The notes beneath the pieces were generated by a model that worked only from the letters and a program-made list of their open reading frames with translations, did no database searches and had not been told where the DNA came from. From Gammaproteobacteria bacterium (lineage in GTDB: Bacteria > Pseudomonadota > Gammaproteobacteria > Burkholderiales > Rhodocyclaceae), in assembly GCA_029289235.1 (NCBI GenBank), contig JARFTZ010000011.1, positions 58,194-122,193 on the forward strand: a DNA stretch of 64,000 bases, in the 5' to 3' direction. The position numbers and the translations under genes are program-made. Shown piece after piece: positions 46,136 through 55,691 of the stretch; position 1 is the first letter of the stretch; each line of letters begins with the position of its first letter.

Positions 46136-47479
46136 TTAGACGATGCCCTGGGCGATCATCGCGTCGGCCACCTTGACGAAGCCGGCGATGTTCGCGCCGT
46201 GCAGGTAGCTGACCGAGCCATCCGGACGGCGGCCGTGCAACAGGCATTCTTCGTGGATCTTGTGCATGATCCCGTGCAGGCGCGCATCGACTTCCTCGCG
46301 CGTCCACGACAGGCGCATGGCGTTCTGGCTCATTTCGAGGCCGGAAGTTGCCACGCCGCCGGCGTTGCTGGCCTTGCCCGGCGCGAACAGCACGTTGTTG
46401 TGTTCGAACAGCTTGGTCGCCTCGATCGTGCTCGGCATGTTGGAGCCTTCACAGACGGCGACGACGCCGTTCTTGATCAGCGTCGCGGCGTCGCTCTCGT
46501 CGATCTCGTTCTGCGTGGCGCACGGCAGCGCCAGATCGACGGGCACTGCCCACGGCCGGATGCCGGGATAGTACTCGGCACCGACGCGGTTGGCGTACTC
46601 GCTGACGCGACCGTATTCGACGTTCTTGATGCGCATCAGTTCGGCCAGCTTCTCGGTGGTGAAGCCCTTCTCATCGACGACCGTACCCGCCGAGTCGGAG
46701 ACGGTGACGACTTTGGCGCCCAGCGAAATGGCCTTTTCGATGGCGAACTGGGCGACGTTGCCCGAGCCGGAGACCGACACCCGCAGCCCGTCGAAGCTGC
46801 GCCCGCGCTGCAGCAGCATCTCCTGCGCGAAGTAGACGACACCGTAACCGGTCGCTTCCGGACGAATCAGCGAGCCGCCGTAGGACAGGCCCTTGCCGGT
46901 AAACACGCAGTCAGTCTTGTTGCTGAGTTTCTTCATCATCCCGGCCATGTAGCCGATCTCGCGCGCGCCAACGCCGATGTCACCCGCCGGCACGTCGGTG
47001 TCCGAACCGATATGGCGGAACATTTCGGCCATGAAGGCCTGGCAGAAACGCATGATCTCGCCGTCGCTCTTGCCCTTCGGATCGAAGTTGGAGCCGCCCT
47101 TGCCGCCGCCCATCGGCAGCATCGTCAACGAGTTCTTGAAGGTCTGTTCCAGCGCCAGGAATTTCATGATCGACAGGTTGACCGACGGATGGAAGCGCAT
47201 GCCCCCCTTGTACGGACCGATCGCCGAGCTGTGCTGGACGCGGTAGCCGCGATTGACCTGCACTTCGCCCTTGTCGTCGACCCAGGCGACGCGGCAGACG
47301 ATGATCCGCTCGGGCATCATCAGCCGTTCGAGCAGCGACTGCTCGGCGTAGTGCGGGTTCTTCTGGACGAACGGCCAGAGGCTTTCCATGACCTCGGTCA
47401 CGGCCTGCAGGTATTCCGGCTGGTGATCACTGCCTTGGCGAACCCCGCTCATGAAATCATCGAACGACTTGTACTTCAT
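46136..47479 (-). CDS. gdhA: NADP-specific glutamate dehydrogenase GdhA
   Basis: This 447-residue hexameric enzyme aminates 2-oxoglutarate with ammonia. Family blocks: YRVQHSSAIGPYKGGMRFHP, LPMGGGKGGSNFDPKGKSD, DVPAGDIGVGAREIGYMAG and the nucleotide-binding VSGSGNVAQFAIEKAISLG. ATG 47479 gives exactly the length of the E. coli enzyme; the open frame to 47524 is not conserved. It would use ammonia released by the urease encoded upstream in the window, a metabolic link only. Confidence 0.97.
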   Translation of the reverse strand: MKYKSFDDFMSGVRQGSDHQPEYLQAVTEVMESLWPFVQKNPHYAEQSLLERLMMPERIIVCRVAWVDDKGEVQVNRGYRVQHSSAIGPYKGGMRFHPSVNLSIMKFLALEQTFKNSLTMLPMGGGKGGSNFDPKGKSDGEIMRFCQAFMAEMFRHIGSDTDVPAGDIGVGAREIGYMAGMMKKLSNKTDCVFTGKGLSYGGSLIRPEATGYGVVYFAQEMLLQRGRSFDGLRVSVSGSGNVAQFAIEKAISLGAKVVTVSDSAGTVVDEKGFTTEKLAELMRIKNVEYGRVSEYANRVGAEYYPGIRPWAVPVDLALPCATQNEIDESDAATLIKNGVVAVCEGSNMPSTIEATKLFEHNNVLFAPGKASNAGGVATSGLEMSQNAMRLSWTREEVDARLHGIMHKIHEECLLHGRRPDGSVSYLHGANIAGFVKVADAMIAQGIV

Positions 47480-47776
47480 TTCACATTCCCCATAAAAAAA
47501 TAGAGACAAAATTTTCGGAGCCACGATTCTGCCTCATAAATGGGCACCATTGTTCTAAATGCACATATGTTGTGCCTTTTTTTGCACAATGTTGCCTGAT
47601 CGCCACATACTCCGAAGGGAAACGCTCGACATAAGTTATTTTTTGCACCATTACAGTGCGTATTTCCCTCAAAGCACGCCACTTCGCCTGTCGCAACATC
47701 CATTCCGTGCCAGCACGCCAGTTCGCGCTATCCTTCACTCGGTCCTCCATCGATACCCGTTGAATCCCAGCCCAAA

Positions 47777-50359
47777 ATGCCCGGCCCCAACTCATTCACC
47801 CCCACCACCGGCCTGTCCGGCCTCGACGCCGTGCTGCGCGGCGTGCAACGCGGCGACAACATCGTCTGGCAGATCCAGTCGCTCGACGAATACTGCTCGC
47901 TGGTGACGCGCTACGCGGAAGCCGCCAACGCGCAGAAGCGGCGACTGATCTATTTCCGCTTCGCCGAGCACTGGCCACTGCTCGACGACGACTCCGGCGC
48001 GGAGATTCACCATCCGCGCCCCGCGGACGGTTTCGACGCCTTCGTCGACCAGGTTCACTCCGTGATCGAGGCGACCGGACCGGAGACCATGTACGTCTTC
48101 GACTGCCTCTCGGACCTCGCCGAAGCCTGGCAATCGGACCGGATGATGGGCAACTTTTTCCGCCTGACCTGCCCGCGGCTGTTCGACCTCGACACGGTGA
48201 CCTACTTTGCCATCCTGCGGAATACCCATGCAGCCGGGGCGCTGCAGATGATCACCGAGACGACGCAGTTCCTGCTCGACGTCTTCCGCTGCCACGACCG
48301 GCTCTACATCCGGCCGCTCAAGGTCCAGCACCGCTCGGCGGCGGCGATGAACCTGATCCACGCCTGGGAAGCGGGAGACACTTTCCGGCCGGTCACCGAC
48401 AGCGGCACGGTCTCGGAAATCCTCGCCGGGTCCGGCTGGCGCGGGCTCGACGACAACCGGATCGTCAGCCACTGGCGGCGCCATTTCGCCGCCGCCCGCG
48501 CCGTCGCCGAAAAGCGGCGCGCCGGCACGCCCGACCCCGCCGGCGAGACGTTCTGGTTCGACTGCCTGGCGAAGCTGCTCTTCCCGGCCGATCCGGGCAT
48601 GGCGCCGTTGATCCGGAATTACCTCACCCTCGACGACCTGCTCGCCATCCGCGAGCGCATGATCGGCATCGGCAGCGTCGGCGGCAAGGCACTGGGCATG
48701 CTCCTCGCCCGCGCCATCCTGCGCCGGGATGCGCCGGCGCTGCACGCGCAACTCGAAGCACACGACTCATTCTTTGTCGGCACCGAAGTCTTCGACACCT
48801 TCCTCGTGCGCAACGGCCTCTGGTGGATCCGCCGGCAGCAACGCGATCCGGCGACGTTCCTCAACCAGATCGACGAGGCGCACGAGCGCATCATGCGCGG
48901 CTCATTCACCGCCTCGACGCTGCATCAGTTCGAGGGAATGCTCGACTATTTCGGTGAATGGCCGTTCATCGTCCGTTCCAGTTCGCGGCTCGAAGACCAG
49001 TACGGCAACGCCTTCGCCGGCCAGTACGACAGCGTGTTCTGCGCGAACCGCGGACCGCGCGAGAAACGCCTCGAGGACCTGCTGAACGCCGTGCGCCAGG
49101 TCTACGCCAGCACCCTCGCCGAAAAGGCGCTGCGCTACCGCCAGCGGCGCGGGCTGCTCGATGCGCACGAGCAGATGGCGCTGCTGATCATGCGTGTTTC
49201 GGGAACCGCCGGCCACCGCCACTTCCACCCGCACGCCGCCGGAGTCGGACTGTCGTTCAACCCCTATCGCTGGAATCCGCGCATCGACATGCAGGCCGGT
49301 GTCGTCCGCCTGGTCGCCGGCCTCGGCACCCGCGCCGTCGACCGCGCCGACGACGACTACACCCGGCTCATTGCCCTGAACGCGCCGGAACTGCGCCCCG
49401 AGACCAACTTCGGCGCGATCGCCCGGCACGCGCAGCGGCGGATGGACGCCATCGACCTCGAACAGAATCGCATCATCACCGGCCCGTTCGCCGAACTCAC
49501 CGAGGGCGAGGAAGACTTCCCGCTTGAACTGTTCACAACGCGGGAGCAGCCGGACCGTCCGCCCTTCCTGACCTTCGACGGCCTCCTCAAGAAAACCTCG
49601 TTCGTCGACACCCTGCGCACGCTGCTGGACAACCTTCAGGCAGCTTACCGCCATCCGGTGGAAATCGAGTTCACGCTCAACGTGCTGTCCGATCTCAACT
49701 ACCGCATCAACCTGCTGCAGTGCCGGCCGATGCAGGTGCGCGGAACCAATGGCGAAGTCCGTGCCGAGCCTCCCGCCTTTGCGCCCAGCCTGGTGGCGGC
49801 CCAGGGCGCCGTCATCGGCCCCAGCCGCGTCATCCGCCCGGACCGGATCATCTACGTCACCCCAAGCAGTTACGGCCAGCTCGGCCAGAGCGAGCGCCTC
49901 GCCATCGCCCGGATCATCGGCAAGCTCAACCAGGCCAGCGCCGGGAAGACGCTCCTCCTGCTCGGTCCCGGCCGCTGGGGTTCGCGCGACCTGTGGCTCG
50001 GCATCCCGGTCGCCTTCTCGGACATCAACAACGTCACCGCACTGTGCGAGATCGTCGCCATGCACGACTCGCTGACGCCCGACGTCTCCCTCGGCACGCA
50101 CTTCATCAACGAGCTGGTCGAGGCCGACATGCTCTATTTCGCGCTTTTCCCGAATGCGGAAGGCAACCGGATCAACGAAAAAGCCATCCGGCGCCAGCCC
50201 AACCGGTTGAGCCGCCTCCTCCCGGAAGCCAGGGAATGGGCCGACATCGTCCGCGTCGTAGATGTCAAGACAAAGACGATGGTGCTCTATGCCGACGCGG
50301 AACGGCAGCGCGTCACGGTCACCGTCGAAGCCCCGCCGGCTATCAACTCCGCCGGCTGA
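47777..50359 (+). CDS. KaiC-like (degenerate) plus PEP/pyruvate-binding domain fusion protein
   Basis: This 860-residue cytoplasmic protein has an N-terminal RecA/KaiC-like fold (about 8-200), opening TTGLSGLDAVLRGVQRGDN. No Walker A GKT follows, so nucleotide binding there is doubtful. The middle (about 290-650) is a PEP-synthase/PPDK-type ATP-grasp domain: IGSVGGKALGMLLARA, FIVRSSSRLEDQYGNAFAG. There is no phosphohistidine (GGxxSHAA) domain and no PEP-binding barrel. The C-terminal part contains LLLGPGRWGSRDLWLGIPV and FSDINNVTALCEI. Full PEP-synthase chemistry is therefore unlikely. Function unknown; perhaps a regulatory or phosphotransfer protein. Confidence 0.8.
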   Translation: MPGPNSFTPTTGLSGLDAVLRGVQRGDNIVWQIQSLDEYCSLVTRYAEAANAQKRRLIYFRFAEHWPLLDDDSGAEIHHPRPADGFDAFVDQVHSVIEATGPETMYVFDCLSDLAEAWQSDRMMGNFFRLTCPRLFDLDTVTYFAILRNTHAAGALQMITETTQFLLDVFRCHDRLYIRPLKVQHRSAAAMNLIHAWEAGDTFRPVTDSGTVSEILAGSGWRGLDDNRIVSHWRRHFAAARAVAEKRRAGTPDPAGETFWFDCLAKLLFPADPGMAPLIRNYLTLDDLLAIRERMIGIGSVGGKALGMLLARAILRRDAPALHAQLEAHDSFFVGTEVFDTFLVRNGLWWIRRQQRDPATFLNQIDEAHERIMRGSFTASTLHQFEGMLDYFGEWPFIVRSSSRLEDQYGNAFAGQYDSVFCANRGPREKRLEDLLNAVRQVYASTLAEKALRYRQRRGLLDAHEQMALLIMRVSGTAGHRHFHPHAAGVGLSFNPYRWNPRIDMQAGVVRLVAGLGTRAVDRADDDYTRLIALNAPELRPETNFGAIARHAQRRMDAIDLEQNRIITGPFAELTEGEEDFPLELFTTREQPDRPPFLTFDGLLKKTSFVDTLRTLLDNLQAAYRHPVEIEFTLNVLSDLNYRINLLQCRPMQVRGTNGEVRAEPPAFAPSLVAAQGAVIGPSRVIRPDRIIYVTPSSYGQLGQSERLAIARIIGKLNQASAGKTLLLLGPGRWGSRDLWLGIPVAFSDINNVTALCEIVAMHDSLTPDVSLGTHFINELVEADMLYFALFPNAEGNRINEKAIRRQPNRLSRLLPEAREWADIVRVVDVKTKTMVLYADAERQRVTVTVEAPPAINSAG

Positions 50360-51254
50360 CCAGCAGGACCCCGGCGAGCACCAGGCCGGTGCCGGCCATC
50401 TGGGCAAGCGACATCGGCTCGCCGAGAATCCACCAGCCGAAAAAGATCGTCAGCACCGGGCCGATGGTGCCGATCAGCACCGAACGTGCCGGACCGATCC
50501 GGGCGATCGAGGCCGACTGCATGAACATCGGCATGACCGTCGAAAATGCGACGATGGCCGCCACGTAGGCGTAGGTTCGGGCCGGCAGACGGTAGGCTTC
50601 GAGCGGCTGAGCGACGAAAAAGTGCGCCTGCGCGGCGAGCGTCGCGACGATCATCACCAGCGCGGTGAAACGCGCCGAACCGAGGCGCTTGATCATCGGC
50701 GCGCTGCCGGAAAGATAAAGCGCGTAAGTCAGTGACGAAGCGAAGACCAGCAAGCCGCCGACCAGCACAGCGCGGGTCTCGCCGGAAAACTCCAGGTCAT
50801 GGGCGAAGGCCAGGCCGATCCCGAGATACGAGAACAGAAGCGCCAGCAGTTCGTTGCGCTGCAGCGTCTTGCCCAAAAACACCACGCCGATCAGGATGGT
50901 CAGCGTCGGATAGGTGAACAGTATCAGCCGCTCGAGTCCGGCCGAGATGTACTGCAGGCCGAGGAAATCGAACAGGCTGGCGCCGTAGTAGCCGACCAGC
51001 CCGAGCGCCAGCAGCGCAGCCCAGTCGCGCCGGCTCAGCGGTGGCGCCGAACGCCCGGCACGCCACGCGACCCAGAGAAAGGCCGGCAGCGAGAGCGTCA
51101 TGCGCAGGGAAAGCAGGGTCACCGGATGCACAGGAACGGCCATCGGCACGGCATAGGCCAGCTTGATGAGGATCGCCTTGAAGGAAAAACCGAAGGCGGC
51201 AAGGACGGCGAGCACGACGCCAAGACGGTCCGGAGACCAGTGTTTCCAGTTCAT
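50343..51254 (-). CDS. EamA/DMT-superfamily transporter
   Basis: This 303-residue protein has ten predicted membrane helices in two EamA repeats. Segments include LAVLAAFGFSFKAILIKLAY, GLVGYYGASLFDFLGLQYIS and GPVLTIFFGWWILGEPMSLA. Members export metabolites or drugs; the substrate cannot be inferred. The ATG 51254 (MNWKHWSPDRLG) lacks a clear Shine-Dalgarno; the open frame runs up to 51347 without conservation. Its 3' end overlaps that of the preceding convergent gene by 17 bp. Confidence 0.87.
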   Translation of the reverse strand: MNWKHWSPDRLGVVLAVLAAFGFSFKAILIKLAYAVPMAVPVHPVTLLSLRMTLSLPAFLWVAWRAGRSAPPLSRRDWAALLALGLVGYYGASLFDFLGLQYISAGLERLILFTYPTLTILIGVVFLGKTLQRNELLALLFSYLGIGLAFAHDLEFSGETRAVLVGGLLVFASSLTYALYLSGSAPMIKRLGSARFTALVMIVATLAAQAHFFVAQPLEAYRLPARTYAYVAAIVAFSTVMPMFMQSASIARIGPARSVLIGTIGPVLTIFFGWWILGEPMSLAQMAGTGLVLAGVLLVSRRS

Positions 51255-51418
51255 CGGGGATATGGACGAATCGTCCGGAAGCAGCAGGAAAGACACAAAT
51301 GATGCGCGCTGGAACGGCGGATGGCAATGCGCCACAATCGCCTTCAAGCGCCTTATGCGACAGAACGAACGGTGCTACGATGCCTGCGGTTCAAGGAAAG
51401 GTGGGGAATATCTTGGCA

Positions 51419-51820
51419 ATGCTCGCATGGTCCGACGATCTGGACGTAGGCAACCCGATGATCGACAGTGACCACAGACATCTCGTAGCGCTGGTCAACC
51501 AACTCGCAGAGGCGCTCTCCACCCGGGAAGCGCCGGCGGAACTCGGCAGGATCCTGGGCGAACTGCTCACGTTCACCACGGCGCATTTCGCGCGCGAGGA
51601 ACAACTGATGCAGCGCATCGGATACCTCGATTTCGCCGCCCACAAGAGCCAGCACGACGGCTTGCTCTCGGACATCGCCAAACTGCAGCGGAGCTTCCAT
51701 CGCGGAGAGATCGCCCTGTCGGAGAGAAGCAGCGCGTTTCTATGTGAATGGCTGCTCCGCCACATCCGCACCAGCGACAGACTGCTCGGCAAGGTGGCCG
51801 GTTCTCTCGTCGCCGCCTGA
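51419..51820 (+). CDS. Bacteriohemerythrin
   Basis: This 133-residue four-helix protein with a di-iron O2-binding site has the His/Asp/Glu ligand set DSDHRHLVALVNQL, HFAREEQLM, HKSQHDGLL and HIRTSD. Such proteins bind or sense O2. ATG 51419 (MLAWSDDLDVGNPMIDSDH) matches the family start; ATG 51380 and TTG 51414 are alternatives. It directly precedes an HD-GYP gene (12-bp gap), which suggests oxygen-linked cyclic-di-GMP control. That is inference from the context. Confidence 0.93.
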   Translation: MLAWSDDLDVGNPMIDSDHRHLVALVNQLAEALSTREAPAELGRILGELLTFTTAHFAREEQLMQRIGYLDFAAHKSQHDGLLSDIAKLQRSFHRGEIALSERSSAFLCEWLLRHIRTSDRLLGKVAGSLVAA

Positions 51821-51832
51821 GCGCAAAACAAC

Positions 51833-53164
51833 ATGGACAGGCTCCACGACGAGCACTACGTGCGGGCGGTCACCCGCATGGGCGACGAGCGCGCGGTTGT
51901 CACCAACCAGCCGATCTTTACCCGCAACCGGATCAAGCTGGTCAACCAGGGAGCACGGGTCGACTCGGCGCTGTTCGACCGTCTTGTCGCCCACAAGCTG
52001 ATCCCCAGGATCGACGAATGTCTCGACGTCGAGAATGGCATCACCCGCCAGGTGCTGCGCGACGACGCCCGGAAGCTGCTCGATGATGACCCGGCCCTCG
52101 CCGTATTGCGCGCCGACCCGGGGTTGCTCGGCCGGACGCTCCGAGCCATCGACGAAATTCCCCTGACGCCGCCGATCGCCTTCAAGTTGACTGTCGCGGC
52201 CAGCCAGCGCCCGGAGGTGTACAACCACTCGCTGCGCGTCACCCTGGTCGCGTTGCACCTCGCAGTCAAGAGTTTCTTCCTCAGCCAGAAGGAACTCACC
52301 AACCTTGCCGCCGCCGCGCTGCTGCACGACATCGGCATCCTGCACATCCCGCCCGACCTGCTCCGTCCCGGACGCCGCCTGCAGAAATCCGAGCGCCACC
52401 ACCTGTACGCTCACCCGATTTCGGGTTACCTGATCCTGCGCCAATATGCCGAGTATCACCCGGAGATCAGCCGGACGGTGTTCGAACACCACGAGCGACT
52501 CGACGGCAGCGGCTATCCACGCGGACTGAAGGGTGGCGAAATCTCGCGCGACGCACAGATCCTGATGCTCGCCGAGGTAGCCAACACGGTTTTCGAGAGC
52601 AGTCCGCAGTCGCAGAATCTGGCCAAGCTGTCGGTTCTCCTCCGGCTGAACCACAAGAAATTCAACCGCGACCTGGGCAACCGGCTGATCGCCCTGGTCG
52701 CCGCCATGCAGTCCGGGCATCGGGAAGACGACGATCACTCGACCGCCTTCGCCAACCTCTCCCGACTCCCGCCCAGGCTCGACGAGTTGGCGCACGTATT
52801 CAGCGACTGGAGCGAAACGTTCCGCACGTTTTCGCAAAGCACGAAAAACGCGGCGACGTCGCTGATCAGCCTGGTGATCGATGAGCGCCTCGCCGAACTC
52901 AGGCGCACGCTCTCCGATGCGGGCTTCGACCTCGACCAGGTGGAGGCCGTGGCCGACGCCGTGAGCGAAGACCCGGAAGCCCTGGTCGAACTGGACATTC
53001 TGATCGGTGAAACGCGCTGGCAGCTGACGGACATCATCCACGAAGCCTATCGGCGGATGAGCGACGCGCTGAACGACTCGGCCGGCATGCCACTGCCGCC
53101 CCCCATTCTCGGCTGGCTTGAGCGCAGCGAAACCCGTCTGAGCCAATACCCGCGCTACAGCTAG
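51833..53164 (+). CDS. HD-GYP domain protein with degenerate catalytic site
   Basis: This 443-residue protein has an N-terminal region (1-110) without a recognised domain. The HD-GYP core is AALLHDIGILHIPPDLLRPG, then HHERLDGSGYPRGLKGG, then LMLAEVANTVFESSP. The HD motif is kept but the following Lys is Ile, and the usual metal-binding D of VADxxDA is replaced (AEVANT). It may therefore bind cyclic-di-GMP weakly or act as a sensor and not a full phosphodiesterase. It sits 12 bp after the hemerythrin gene, probably cotranscribed. Confidence 0.88.
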   Translation: MDRLHDEHYVRAVTRMGDERAVVTNQPIFTRNRIKLVNQGARVDSALFDRLVAHKLIPRIDECLDVENGITRQVLRDDARKLLDDDPALAVLRADPGLLGRTLRAIDEIPLTPPIAFKLTVAASQRPEVYNHSLRVTLVALHLAVKSFFLSQKELTNLAAAALLHDIGILHIPPDLLRPGRRLQKSERHHLYAHPISGYLILRQYAEYHPEISRTVFEHHERLDGSGYPRGLKGGEISRDAQILMLAEVANTVFESSPQSQNLAKLSVLLRLNHKKFNRDLGNRLIALVAAMQSGHREDDDHSTAFANLSRLPPRLDELAHVFSDWSETFRTFSQSTKNAATSLISLVIDERLAELRRTLSDAGFDLDQVEAVADAVSEDPEALVELDILIGETRWQLTDIIHEAYRRMSDALNDSAGMPLPPPILGWLERSETRLSQYPRYS

Positions 53165-53236
53165 CGCCCGGCGCGCGCAGGGCGCCTGATCTATAGTGTC
53201 ATAATCCACGACGCCCCGAGCCGGATAGCCACGACC

Positions 53237-54046
53237 ATGCGTTTTCACTTTCTCGCGCTTGTCGCGCCATTGCACCTCCTTGCCATTTCCGTCCCGTCAG
53301 TGGCGGAAACGCTGCGTATCACCAACGGTGAATGGCCGCCTTTCACTTCGCACCGCCTGCCCGACGGCGGACCGCTGTCCCGCACGGTTGCCGAAGCATT
53401 CAAACAGGTCGGCATCACGGTGGAGTATGGTTATTTCCCCTGGAAGCGCGCCTATGACTACGCCCGTAGCGGCGCCAGGGACGGCTCCGTCGGCTGGGCC
53501 AAAAATGCGGCACACCAGAAGGACTTCGTCATGAGCGAAGCGGTAATCCATGTCGACAAGGTGCTGTTCTACCGCAAGGCCGCACCGATCGGCTGGCTCC
53601 GGGTCGAGGATCTCAAGCGCTGGCGGCTGGGTGCCACGACCGGCTATTCGTATGGCGAGGAATGGGATCATGCCGTGCGTAACGGCTTCCTGCGCGTGGA
53701 AACCGTCACGCTCGACGCACAGAACCTCCGCAAGTTGCTGGAAAACCGCCTCGACGCCGTGGCCATGGACCTCGACGTCGGACTCTATCTTTTGCGGACC
53801 GCGTTCACCCCGCACCAGGCCGAACAGATCACCTACCATCCGCGCAGCCTTAGCCGCGTTCCGATCAGCCTGGCCCTGTCACGGCGGAACCCGGCCGCCC
53901 CATCGCTGATCGAGCGCTTCAACCAGGGACTCGCCGCGCTGCGGAACAGCGGGAGACTCGATGATTTCCTGACCGAATACCAGTTGATGGACCCGGTCTT
54001 CCGCGAAGCAAAGGAAGCCGGCACACAACGAGGAGCCCGCCCGTGA
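53237..54046 (+). CDS. Periplasmic substrate-binding domain protein (SBP_bac_3), signalling partner
   Basis: This 269-residue protein has a signal peptide (cleavage after about residue 23, SVAET) and then an SBP_bac_3-type fold: EWPPFTSHRLPDGGPLSRTV, DGSVGWAKNAAHQKDF, LGATTGYSYGEEW. It probably binds an amino-acid-like ligand. There is no permease nearby; its stop overlaps the histidine kinase start (GTGA), so it likely supplies the kinase with a periplasmic signal. The upstream gap to the HD-GYP gene is 72 bp. Confidence 0.86.
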   Translation: MRFHFLALVAPLHLLAISVPSVAETLRITNGEWPPFTSHRLPDGGPLSRTVAEAFKQVGITVEYGYFPWKRAYDYARSGARDGSVGWAKNAAHQKDFVMSEAVIHVDKVLFYRKAAPIGWLRVEDLKRWRLGATTGYSYGEEWDHAVRNGFLRVETVTLDAQNLRKLLENRLDAVAMDLDVGLYLLRTAFTPHQAEQITYHPRSLSRVPISLALSRRNPAAPSLIERFNQGLAALRNSGRLDDFLTEYQLMDPVFREAKEAGTQRGARP

Positions 54047-55656
54047 GTTCTGCGGTATTGCCGCCCCGACCGCCGTGCACGCGTGACCTCGCCACCAAAC
54101 AGCGCGGGTTGCGGCGCGCGCTGGTTTTTGCCGTCATCTCTTCCCTGGTCGTGCCCGGCATCGCCGCCGGTCTGATCATGATCTATCTGAACCTGCAGCA
54201 AACCATCGCCAGTGACGCGCGCGCGCGCAGCGAAAAACTCACCGACCTGCTGCAAGCCGGACTGGAACGACCGCTCTGGGACATGGCCCCGGACAGCGCA
54301 GAACCGCTGATCGCCGCCATTGCCGCCGATCCGTCGGTCATCGCGATCGACGTCACCGATCCAGCGCAGAAAACGGTACTCAGCCACCGCAATGACGCCG
54401 CCCCGGGAACGGAACCGATCGTCGTTTCGCGCACGATCCGCCACAACGGCGAGCGACTCGGAGAGATCACGCTCCGCTATTCGACCCAGGCGGCCACGGA
54501 CGAAGCCTGGCGGGCCTCGTGGCGTCTGGCCGTCATCATCGCCATCCAGCTACTGGCGTCCCTGGCCCTGCTCGGCCTCTGGCTATCCCGGCGCGTACTG
54601 CGCCCCTTGCGCACGCTCGGAGAAAGCGCCGAACGCATCGCCGGCGGCGACCTGCAGACACCCGTCGCGAGTTTCGGCTGCGACGAATTCGGCAACCTCG
54701 CCGAGCGCCTCGACAGCATGCGCCAGACCCTCGCCGAATCGGTCGACTCCCTGGAGGAGCAGGTCGAAGAACGCACGTACGCGCTGAAGGCGGTTAACGC
54801 CCGCCTGCAGTCGACGCTGGGGGAATTGCAGCGGATGCAGAGCCACCTCGTCCAGGCGGAAAAACTGGCCTCGCTCGGATCGCTGGTCGCTGGCGTCGCG
54901 CACGAGTTGAACACGCCGATCGGCACCGGCGTCACCGTCGTCAGCACGATTTGCGACAAGTGTGTCGAGCTGCGCCGCCAGATCGACGCCGGCATCCGCC
55001 GCTCGCAGCTCGACGCCATGCTCGACGACATCGCACAGGCCGGCGCCCTGGCGCAAAGCGCCCTGCAGCGCGCCGCGCGGCTGGTGCACGATTTCAAGCA
55101 GGTGGCCGTGGACCAGACCAGCGCGCGGCGGCGCGAATTCCGGTTGCGCGAGACGCTGGAAGAGATGATGGCGGCGGTCAAGCTCCGCCACAAGCACGCG
55201 CCGGTCCGGTTCGAGATCGACATCCCCGCCGACATCGCCCTGGACAGCTATCCGGGCGCGCTGGAACAGGTGCTCACCAACCTGATCGACAACGCGGTCA
55301 TCCACGGCGCGGCCGGCCGCCCGTCCTGCACCATTGGCATTTCCGGCGAAATTCTCGACAGCAGCGCCCGCATCGTCGTCGCCGACGACGGCAACGGGAT
55401 CGCCGCCGCGAATCTGGCGCGAATTTTCGATCCGTTCTATACCACTCGTCTCGGCACGGGCGGCTCCGGGCTCGGATTGAGCATTGCCTACAACCTCGTC
55501 ACGGGCGTCCTCGGCGGCCATATCCGGGTCGAGTCGAATCCCGGCGAGGGAACGCGCTTCAGCATGGACCTGCCTGTCGTGGCCCCGGAACAGCGCAGCG
55601 ACCTGAAGCAAGCGGACCGATCGGACGCAATGCCAACGAAGCCTCCTTCCCGATAA
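54043..55656 (+). CDS. Membrane sensor histidine kinase
   Basis: This 537-residue kinase has an N-terminal membrane segment (about 27-48), a periplasmic sensor (about 49-160) and a second membrane segment (about 163-184). A HAMP domain, a coiled linker and the HisKA box with His in LVAGVAHELNTPIGTGV follow. The HATPase_c domain has NLIDNAVIHG, IVVADDGNGIAA and GTGGSGLGLSIAYNL. It autophosphorylates and passes phosphate to a response regulator, probably the one encoded directly after it. Start GTG 54043 overlaps the binding-protein stop and follows AGGAG. Confidence 0.93.
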   Translation: MSSAVLPPRPPCTRDLATKQRGLRRALVFAVISSLVVPGIAAGLIMIYLNLQQTIASDARARSEKLTDLLQAGLERPLWDMAPDSAEPLIAAIAADPSVIAIDVTDPAQKTVLSHRNDAAPGTEPIVVSRTIRHNGERLGEITLRYSTQAATDEAWRASWRLAVIIAIQLLASLALLGLWLSRRVLRPLRTLGESAERIAGGDLQTPVASFGCDEFGNLAERLDSMRQTLAESVDSLEEQVEERTYALKAVNARLQSTLGELQRMQSHLVQAEKLASLGSLVAGVAHELNTPIGTGVTVVSTICDKCVELRRQIDAGIRRSQLDAMLDDIAQAGALAQSALQRAARLVHDFKQVAVDQTSARRREFRLRETLEEMMAAVKLRHKHAPVRFEIDIPADIALDSYPGALEQVLTNLIDNAVIHGAAGRPSCTIGISGEILDSSARIVVADDGNGIAAANLARIFDPFYTTRLGTGGSGLGLSIAYNLVTGVLGGHIRVESNPGEGTRFSMDLPVVAPEQRSDLKQADRSDAMPTKPPSR

Positions 55657-55691
55657 CATGGCGTGACGAAGAAATCACGGAGAACTATCTG

